Source: Pezicula radicicola
Taxonomy: Eukaryota; Ascomycota; Leotiomycetes; Helotiales; Dermateaceae
Assembly (NCBI GenBank): GCA_003008705.1
Contig: PDUO01000050.1
Span: 4,682-68,681, forward strand
Reading direction: 5' to 3'
DNA length: 64,000 nt
In this document: piece by piece, positions 55,553 through 64,000 of the stretch
Layout: each line of letters begins with the position of its first letter
Position numbering within the stretch: the first letter of the stretch is position 1
Position numbers and translations under genes: made by a program
The notes under the pieces: model-generated
What the model saw: only the letters and a program-made list of their open reading frames with translations
Told to the model about the DNA's origin: nothing
Databases searched by the model: none

Positions 55553-58500
55553 TCAAGATCCAATTTTGCACTCTGCTCCAGCAGTTTCGCACACTATGAA
55601 GTCAGGTCAGTATTTCTTCAAAGAATCATAGTGAAGATTGACAAAAACTTACATTCTCTAGCTGATGTGCCTCCGAGGATCTTTAATACCGGTAAACTTA
55701 CTCCGGCCTCCTTCAAAAACCAACTTCTGATCTCCACTGCGATAAGGGAATCAATGCCCAGATCTGTCAAAGAAGCATTTTCGTCAATAGAATCGGCCTG
55801 CAGAATCAGCTGCAGTTGACGGGAAAAGCATTTCTTCAATACAGTCGTCGCTTCATCCACATTAGTCGCAGCCGCCAACTGCACTTTTGTAGGAACTACA
55901 ACTTCGGCTTCGGAATCCGCCTGAGTACGAACAGCATCAACCATGACAGCCGCAAATCGAGGGTTTTCATACCACCGGGGTTTGTCTTTCATTTCGCTCG
56001 AAGCTGGAGCAACCATACCGGTGATGATCTCTGGATATTTGGTGTGGACTTGTACAGCTTCCGAGAGGACTTCCAGAAACTCGTGCTCGGGGATGGGAAG
56101 GTAGTTGTAACTGCGCAATGCGCTTTCTGTGAAGCGACCAGAGCGCTCAACATAGCCAACACCAAGGATCATGCCAATGTGAATGACTGACGCAGCGTCA
56201 CCGCGTTTCCGGCGCTGTGCAGCGAGGGCTGTCATATACTGTATAAGTGAAAGAACAGTTAGCAATGCACAAACTAAAGGCAATAGACCTGGGAAGCTCT
56301 GAAGGGGGAGAGACAAACCATATTAGCAGCTGCGTAATTCGCCTGCCCCGGAATGCCGTTGACGGCGGCCAAGCTGGAAAACAGCACGAAGAAATCAAGC
56401 TCTGATGGAAACACAGTGTCAAGGTTATTGGTACTCAGAACCTTAGGTCTGAGGACACGCTCTAGTGACTCAAAAGACATATCCAGGAATGTCTTATCGT
56501 CTAACACCATGCAACCGTTCATGACACCAGCTATTGGCGGCATGCACTTGCTTGCATAGCGACGAAGCTCGAAAACTGATGGTTCATCGGTGAAGTCAAT
56601 GGTATATACGAGTACTTTCACTCCCATCTGCTCCAATTCTTCTTGCCAAGGAGCGCCGGGCTTGATAGATCTATTTATTGTCAGCCTTACAACCATGCTC
56701 TTGAGTAATTGTTTCTTAACCGTCAAGAAGGACGATCAGTCACTTACCGGCTTCCAACGATGAGAAATCTTGCCCCGTTCCGCACCATCCACCTACAGAT
56801 AGACTGTCCTAGATCGCCTGTCAAACCAGCCAACAAGTAAGTTTTCTGTCCATCAAACATGTTTCTCTTCTCAACAGGTCTTATTTGGATTGGGAGTTTG
56901 GTATGTCTCGTCCAGTCCACAACGGACAATGGCGATAAATGCTTCACGGTATTCGAGCTCAAGTCTTTGACGTCAACGACAAGGTTGTGACTAGATGACT
57001 CTGCTGAAATAGGCTCCGCATATGTAGAAGCAACTACTAGAGCCGCATGTGCATCTGATGCCAAATGCGCATCATAATTTGATATGGTAGAACCAGCGGC
57101 GAGGAAATCGCTCAGCACAACACAAGACCCAGACAAAGCATCTTGAATGTATGCACCCTGTCCTTCGCAGTCGACGAAAGCTGTAACGGAAGTCGGGAGA
57201 ATTTCGAGAATAGCACGCGTAGACAATTTTGGGTGAATAGTTACAGTTGAGCCATGGGTAGACGAGGATCCTGTCTTACTCGTAGAACACAAGATGGGCT
57301 TTCCACTCGCAGGAGCAATAGTCCGTATGGCGTGTTCTAGTGTTGCAGCGGGTTGGTGAAGTAGTAGCAAACCGGAAGGAGCCTCTTGAATGATCTGCTT
57401 GGCTACAATATACGCTACAATGGACTGGACGTATTGCGCAGAGTTCTCGAGAGGAATCTGGCATGGAACTGCTGATTGCGTGGGCACAGAGATGATGGAT
57501 GTGTTGTGGTTTGACAAGGCAAGGACTTGTGAGCCGTTTTCTTTGCACTTGCCTAGACAGATATACAAGTACTTATCGCCAAACTTCAAAGCAGAAAGGG
57601 AAGAGTAAGCAACCTCGACATGGAGGTTGGTCTTACCCTGAGGTTCAAGCGCTTCATCCAGTTCGAGATCGTAACAGCTGCCATGTCGCTGGGAACTAGA
57701 GACGATAGAGACCTTGTTGCTTGCATGAGGGACTTCTTTTTGAATGATACGACGGGCAGAGTTCAGTTGATCGTTGAGGTGCGTGATTGGTAAGACGCGG
57801 GGGATGTACAGTTGGCTCTTTTCAAAAACTAGCTCTGGCTCTATGGTCCAGAGCAGGTTTTCCTTGCGCGAGTCCAATCCTACCGCAACTTCGAGACGAG
57901 TGATCGTCTCAGCAACAATCGTGCTTATGTCGTCTTTCCTGTCTACATCCAAGAATTGCAACTGAACATGGGGCATCTCGGAGATGATAGAGCGACCTAA
58001 TCCAACTGCCATGTTGGCGTAGGGTTCATCTGCTTTACAGCCACTGGTCACCCAAAGAACCGTTGTCGCTGAGTTAATGACATTTTGGATCCCTTCGAGA
58101 CGCCGTGGGGTCATAGATTTAAAAACCGCCTCATCGAGATCTGCTACGCTTAGAACAACGGATCCATAAGGGAGTGTAAGGGCAGTTGTGTCTTCCCATG
58201 CCTCGAAAATTTTAACTTGGCGGTCTTTCCAGGACGGAACGCAATGACTAAGAGCAGTAATTAGAGACTTGGTCTCTGGTGACGTGCCGCCGATAACAAC
58301 GAGATCCGCTTGAGGGCCTGGTGGAGAATATTTTAGCGGCTCTCTTAAGGATTGAATATCTTCATCGATGGCTTGGCTGAGAATGACTGAGACTGTATAC
58401 TTTGAGCTATCCTTGAAGTCGTTGACAATAGAATCAACCCCAGAGAAGCCAGTCTTCTTTAACATCAAGTCCCACTCCTTTGGAGATATCGTGGGACGGT

Positions 58501-61500
58501 AGGGTCTTCCATCAGCTCCACCAAGCCACCAACCAGGCAATCCCGCCATGAGAAACCCAGTTCGTTCCAGATGGCCAGTACATTCCAAGAGACATAGGAA
58601 GCCACCAGGCTTTAAAAGTTTCCTGACATTAGACATGGTTCGGTCGAGGTATTCCGTGGCGTGAAGAACATTGGAAGCCACAATCACATCGAATGAATGC
58701 TCTTCATATCCCTGCCCCATAGGATCCTTTTCACAGTTGAGAGGACTAAATGTCATGCGATCCACATAATCTTTGAACAACTCTTTGGCGTTGAGGAAGA
58801 AGCCTGTAGATATATCTGTGAATGTGTAATGGGCGAAGGAATCCCCGAGACTAGCCAGGATGCCTCTTGTCGCACCCCCAGTGCCAGCACCAATTTCTAA
58901 GACGCGCATTCGTGGGAATCGATGTCCAATCTTCTTCATAGCACGAGAGACATATTTGTTGGAGGTAGCCATCCCAATGCCATCTTTGTATAGACGATCA
59001 AGCATACCATTCTCAAGCATATGCTCCAACATGGTCGTCTTGCCTCGCACAACGTCAGGGAGGTTCTCTCCGACTGCTCTCATGAGTTCGAGATCGATGC
59101 AGTTAGGATATTCGGTTGCCAAAGCAAGAAGATCAGCGCGACTATCATTGTTCCATTCGGGTCGGATAGAGGGATGTTTAGCAGAAGACACCAACTCCAT
59201 GACGTGGTCGACCCAGTTGAATAAGGGCTGGTGATTACTGGGAACTTCAGAAGGTGGGATAACTTCGCGGAGATGTCGCATATAGGCGTATGAAAGTCTT
59301 TCACCGAGCTCAATCATACGCAGCTCTACAGGATTATCGTCGTCCACTTCTTCAGCTGAGACTATTCCACAAGAAACGTCCGAGTCCCAAGAATTTTGTA
59401 GATACAGTTGACGATCTTCGGATTCTTTCGCCGCCGTGAATGACTGCATCTGCAAACTCTCAATCTGGATCTCGATTTCACCAGTAGCGGGATCAAAAAC
59501 ATCAACGTCACCAACGTAAGTAGCACCTTCAGTAGCAGAAGTGGAAGTGGTCTTGGTGATGTATCCGTCCATACCAGCAAGACTTTCTTTTCTAAATCCT
59601 GCCTGGCAGAGCTCGATATTGAAACGCATTTTAGCGATTCGCCTTGGCAGGTACGGCGTCCAAAACCGTCTGTCTCATTAATTAGCAAGTGTTTCTCTTC
59701 CACAGTATTGATCTGGATGCTACTTACTCATCGCCGGGGCTTGCAAATGCAGCTAACACGGTATGCAAAGTCATATCTAGAAACGCTGGATGCACCAAGA
59801 CTCCCGTCTCAGAGCGGGCTCGCCGCCCCTCAAGCGACGCTATGTGCATTCGGCGCTCGCCTTTCTCAATGCCTCTGAAGATATCGGTGAACTCAAGCCC
59901 AACCTTGCTTAAACTGTCATAAAAGCGGTCCACGTTCATAGGGCCAAGCACAGGGCGTGTGGTGGTTCGGAGCGGAGTTGCGTCAGCAGACGGTGTTCCT
60001 AGCGTCATCACAACTTTCCCAGAGAATATGTTGGCCATAGGTTTATCACCCTCAGCCGCAGTACACCAAAAGTCTGCGTAAACAAGCTCCTCGTTGCTAG
60101 CTGCCTCGATGGTCGCTGTTGGCTTGAGCGAAAATATAACCTCAACAGAAGCATTGCTTTCCTCCAGATTGATAGCCTTTTCAATATCAACATTCTGCAA
60201 CTCGACTAGGCGAATCGGCTTTCCCTTAGCAAGAACTTTGCACGATTCTAGTGCCATCGAGCAATAAAAAGCTGCAGGAACTAGTGTCTGGCCCTGAAAC
60301 CGATGTCCTGAAACCCAGGACAACTCATTCAATCTCATGATATTGCGCCAGCGAAACTCCAGATCTGTGTCATCAGCACACCTCACTCCCAGAAGTTCGT
60401 GAGGAGGCTCAGCTCGGTTACGGTAATTACGAGAGATCCTGGATTCGGCCCAGAAAGTGCGACTGTGGTCCCACGAGTATGTTGGCAGATCTTTTAACAG
60501 CTTGGGAGCATGCTCTGCCTTTCCTAGAATGGCCTGGAGATACGTCGTCAAACCTATAGCTTTCCTATCGAGGTAATTCCATAAGAATCCGATCCCCTTT
60601 GCAAATGCAGTACAGTCATTTTCGCCTCGTGAGAGAACACCATTGTAGGGTATTGTAAAATCGATCGAGTGCTTTATTGTCTGCACCACTGGCCCTTTAA
60701 GCGCAGGATGAGGCCCGACTTCGAGACCAGCAGCGAAAGAACCTGCCTCCTTCACGGCAAAGGTAACCGCCTCAAAGAACCGTACCGTACCTACAAGGTT
60801 TTCGAGCCAGTAAGAATCTGCTAATTCAGAAGAGGTATCTGACATGTTCTTGACATGGACGCTCGAGATCCATATACAAGTCGGTGAACTTGACTTTGGA
60901 ACGATATTACACGCGCGGAGAGAGTTAAGGTATGGCTCGGCTCCAGGTAGCATGTGGTGTGAATGATAGGCAGTGTCAACCTTGAGAATTCGTGTAAAGA
61001 TCTCTTTAGTGTCTAGAGCTGCTTTTGCTTCCTCAATTGTCTCCTTATTGCCACTTAGCGTAACAGTTTTGGGTCCATTACTTGCCGCAATTGAGATCTT
61101 GCCGCGATATTCTTCCCTGTCACAGAAATCCCCCGCTTCTTCGTAGCTAAGTCCTACAGCCATCATAGCACCGATTTCGCCGTTTTTGCCCTTTGCGAGA
61201 TGGGCATAGCGTCCGCGGTAGTACGCTATACGAATAGCGTCTTCTGCAGAATACCGACCAGCGGCATAGGTTGCAGCGATCTCACCTGAGGAGTGTCCAA
61301 CAACGTATTGAAAAGTGACTCCTGTTGCTGCTAAGAGGTCGACAAGAGCTATTTGAATGGCAGTGCAGAGAGGTTGTGAGAACTCGGCCTTTTCGATACG
61401 AGAAGTGCCCGACGGAGACATGAGTTCTTCTGCCAGGGACCAGGTTGGGGGATCCGGAACACATCGCAAAGATAGCTCCATGGAATCAATCGTGCTTCTG

Positions 61501-63345
61501 AACGCTGGTACATTAAGAATTAATTCTCTTCCCATTTCTGCCCATTGAGCACCCTGCCCTGTGAAGACACCGAGGAGCTTTGGTGAGAACTTTTGATTAA
61601 CGACAGGAGTTCGCACACCTATGGCTGTGCTGGGATTTTCCTCCTTTGCAATCAAACACTTCTCAAGGTGATCCAGGAGGTCGTCAGTTGTTGAAGCCAC
61701 GAAAGCGACTTTAGTCGGAAAAGCACTCCGACGAAACAGGGTGTAGGCTAAGTCGATAAGATTCACCTCGTCATGATCCGCGAGGTAGTCACTACACTTT
61801 TCTATGCTCTGCAACAAGGAGCCCTCGGATACTGCAGAGAAAGTGAACGGCAAAGCAAGAGCGTTTTCTGTCTTGGGCGTCTCTGGTTCCGCCCTTTCAT
61901 AGCTTTCAATGATAGCATGCGCGTTGGTGCCTCCGAAACCAAACGAATTGACACTGGCGCGACGAGGGCATCCTTCGGGTATTGACGGCCAAGGGGTGGC
62001 AGTGACAGGAATCTCTAAATTTTGATAGAAATTTTCGATAGCAGGATTGAGAGTCTTAAAATGCAGGTTCGGAGGGATTTGCCTATTTGTGATAGCCAAG
62101 GACGCCTTTATTAGGCCTGCTAGACCGGCAGCGCCTTCTAAATGTCCAACAACTGTCTTTATGGAGCCAACAAATAAGGGTCCGGATTCCGAAGAGTTGT
62201 GGTCCGGGAAGAAGGACCTGCAAATTGCCTCAGCTTCTATGGGGTCTCCAGCTGGAGTTCCCGTCCCGTGGGCTTCCTTCAGGAATTTAGCATAAGGCCA
62301 TCTGGGATATAAAATACAAGGGTCTCAATGTGACTTACAAAGTATTGGCAGCGATCCAAAGGATTCCTGCAGTCGAGACCAGCGAGTTTATATGTTTGAC
62401 GAATGAGATCAGCTTGGGATGTGGCACTTGGCATCGTTATACCCTTTGTTCTTCCGTCCGAATTAACACCAGTCTGTTTAGGCACGGTTAAGCAATGTTC
62501 TGAAGATAAAAAGGGCAATCAATGGAAGTCCGAAGTTATACCTCTCGAATGATGCACTCAATAACATCTCCGTCTTCCAAGGCATGTTTCAGAGTCTTTA
62601 GAACAACAGCAGCGGTTCCTTCACCTCGAGCATATCCATCGGCCTTCGCATCCCACATTTGAGATCTCCCGGAAGGCGATAACATACTTAGTTTTGATTC
62701 AGAAATATACATCTCCGGTCCGAAGATTAGGTTTGCACCAGCAGCTATAGCAACACGGCTCTGGCCACTACGCAGAGTAGCTACAGCATCGTGGACAGCA
62801 ACGAGACTCGAGGAGCATGCTGTGTCAATAGTCATAGAAGGTCCTTTCCAATCAAAGAAATAGGAAATACGATTCGACATAATGCTACGCGCAGTCCCTG
62901 TTGCAAGATACTTTGGGATGTCTTCTGTGTCTCGCATTAGGATGTCATAATAGTCTGCACACATCAGTCCCACGTAGACAGCCGTAGGTGTGCCTTGCAT
63001 CTCCTCTATCGACAAGCCTGCAGATTCCAAGGCCTCGTAGACTGTCTCTAAGAGGAGTCGTTGCTGGGGGTCCAAGGCCTCCGCTTCGCGGGGGTTGACG
63101 CTAAAGAACTGTGCATCGAAAGCACGTGGGTCTTCGTTGAGAAAATACGATTTTGTTGCGTTGGTGGCGCCATGGTGTTCTCCATTTGGGTGGAAGAAGG
63201 CTTTGACATTGAAGCGAGAGGAAGGTACCCTTTGTGTAAGGTCGTAAGGGTCGCGAAGAAGTTGCCAGAGCTTAGAGGGAGAGGATGCTGAGCCAGGGAA
63301 GCGACAGCTTGTGCCCACAATAGCTATAGGTTCATTTTGAGACAT
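55553..63345 (-). CDS. Highly reducing polyketide synthase, KS-AT-DH-MT-(no ER)-KR-ACP
   Basis: Seven exons (63345-62542, 62473-62339, 62276-59728, 59669-56748, 56670-56319, 56238-55653, 55593-55553) give 2,462 residues. KS: Cys177 in DTACSSS, His316 in EAHGTGT, His358 in VVGHLEG. AT: Ser642 in [11 protein letters not shown]: His971 in [12 protein letters not shown], Asp1147 in [12 protein letters not shown]-methyltransferase: LEIGAGTGG near 1420-1428. A long stretch (about 1,530-2,080) occupies the ER position but shows no NADPH motif. KR: GLTGDLG at 2111-2117, Ser2235/2236, Tyr2249. ACP: Ser2418 in GIDSLIAVE. Only about 12 residues follow the ACP domain, so there is no thioesterase, reductase or NRPS part. 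The enzyme builds a methyl-branched reduced chain from malonyl-CoA and SAM. An alternative ATG at 63,375 would add ten residues. Confidence 0.95.
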
Positions 63346-63720
63346 GATTCGCTGTTGAAGTGAAGGAGGATGCAAGGGATCGATGGTACGGGGTGAGTGG
63401 TCTTACTTGTTAGCCGGAGGAATGACAGCCTTTCATGAGATTGTCATTTCCTCCACTGCATATCTAACTAATGATACTCAACAACAAATGCCAATCCCCA
63501 TTGCGTTAAGAGAACTCCGCCGTTACGGATGCCGAACTGCCTCCGATATCTTCACCTAGAACAAATAGGTCATCAGTGTCGATGTTGAAGACTAGGAGAG
63601 AAAAAAAAAAGATCAACGACTTCCGCTATCATTGTCGTTATCACTCTGCCTCTACAACAGAAAGCGTTTTCAGTTATCAGCACAACAAAGCCCAACTACC
63701 ATATTCTGACTGTTCTCAAC
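63346..63720. promoter_or_regulatory. Bidirectional promoter of PKS and enoyl reductase
   Basis: These 375 bases separate two divergent start codons, so both promoters lie here. CGGATGCCG (63,526-63,534) is a CGG-N3-CCG palindrome matching one before the monooxygenase gene. A run of about 12 A residues lies just after 63,600. Confidence 0.55.
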
Positions 63721-64000
63721 ATGCAAGCCGTTGTGTGTGATGGGCCGGGGAAACTCCGCTTGGCCACCGACATCTCTAAACCTGAAGTTGATGCCGGGAA
63801 GGTGCTAGTCCGAGTCGATGCTGTGGCACTAAACCACAGCGACTGGAAGATGGCCGACTTCTCAGCCAAACCCGGAGCAATCAGTGGATTTGACATGGCC
63901 GGAACGGTGGTGGAAACATTTGGTGGCAATTCCGGGCAGGAGAAGGTCCTTTCGGTTGGCGATACTGTACTGGGTGCTACAGGGATCCATGGGGGAGCCT
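63721..64000 (+). CDS. Trans-acting enoyl reductase, LovC-like (5' part; runs off the window)
   Basis: ATG 63,721 opens a frame that is still open at the last base, giving 93 residues. It begins MQAVVCDGPGKLRLA and continues VLVRVDAVALNHSDWKMADF, then GFDMAGTVVE and VGDTVLG. This is the N-terminal GroES-like domain of medium-chain zinc-independent reductases, and VALNxSDWKM-F is typical of the stand-alone enoyl reductases that work with ER-deficient fungal PKSs. It is divergent from such a PKS. In that role it binds the PKS and reduces the enoyl intermediate with NADPH at chosen cycles. The cofactor domain is outside the window, so a general quinone oxidoreductase cannot be excluded. Confidence 0.85.
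   Translation, partial: MQAVVCDGPGKLRLATDISKPEVDAGKVLVRVDAVALNHSDWKMADFSAKPGAISGFDMAGTVVETFGGNSGQEKVLSVGDTVLGATGIHGGA

Noticed and set aside
56748..58330. An active enoyl reductase domain within the PKS
   Set aside because: The region has the right length but no GGVGxxA-type nucleotide motif; read as an inactive structural segment.
1..64000. CRISPR arrays, rRNA genes, bacterial operons or riboswitches
   Set aside because: No regularly spaced repeats with unique spacers and no rRNA-like blocks; introns and gene content are eukaryotic.

Overview
The window is nuclear DNA of a filamentous ascomycete (Pezizomycotina). Genes carry short GT-AG introns. Secreted plant-cell-wall hydrolases (GH74 with a fungal CBM1, GH16, a dead GH28), a HET-domain relic and a highly reducing polyketide synthase are all typical of that group. 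AT-rich blocks depleted in CA/TG and enriched in TA show the mark of repeat-induced point mutation (RIP). A Leotiomycetes-like saprotroph or plant associate is my guess; the sequence alone does not fix the genus.

Layout. 1-6,040 is a RIP-degraded repeat block holding two diverged copies of one element. 6.4-23.2 kb is a gene graveyard: one intact orphan membrane protein (6,439-7,746) and one intact four-exon GH74 xyloglucanase-type enzyme (11,293-14,136, minus) stand among decayed copies of a HET gene, a GNAT acetyltransferase, a GH28 exopolygalacturonase, an AAA-ATPase and a ferric reductase, plus an uncharacterised gene with one frameshift (19,986-21,285). 23.6-33.5 kb holds small-molecule metabolism: a secreted ACMSD-type amidohydrolase/decarboxylase, an NTF2-like protein, an alpha/beta-hydrolase with a frameshift, a cytochrome P450 and a short-chain dehydrogenase. 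34.2-40.2 kb carries a secreted GH16 glucanase and a secreted intradiol dioxygenase. 40.2-46.3 kb is mostly repeat-derived, with one lipocalin-like gene at 44,569. MITE-like elements occur at 26.8, 28.6, 31.6, 38.1, 40.8 and 46.0 kb; each has terminal inverted repeats and a recognisable target duplication.

46.8-64.0 kb is a polyketide biosynthetic cluster that continues past the right edge. It has an AflR-like Zn2Cys6 regulator (46,847-48,641), a FAD monooxygenase fused to a polytopic membrane domain (49,896-52,531), a P450 of the ent-kaurene-oxidase-like type (53,172-54,969), a seven-exon highly reducing PKS (63,345-55,553, minus) and, divergent from it, the start of a LovC-like trans-acting enoyl reductase (63,721-end). 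The PKS reads KS-AT-DH-MT-(no active ER)-KR-ACP with no release domain, so the neighbouring reductase probably supplies the missing enoyl reduction. The monooxygenase fusion and the P450 would then tailor the chain under control of the zinc-cluster protein. This cluster is the most interesting system in the window.

Exon boundaries were placed by eye from splice consensus and family conservation; for each intact multi-exon model the summed exons give an open frame. No homology search was possible.
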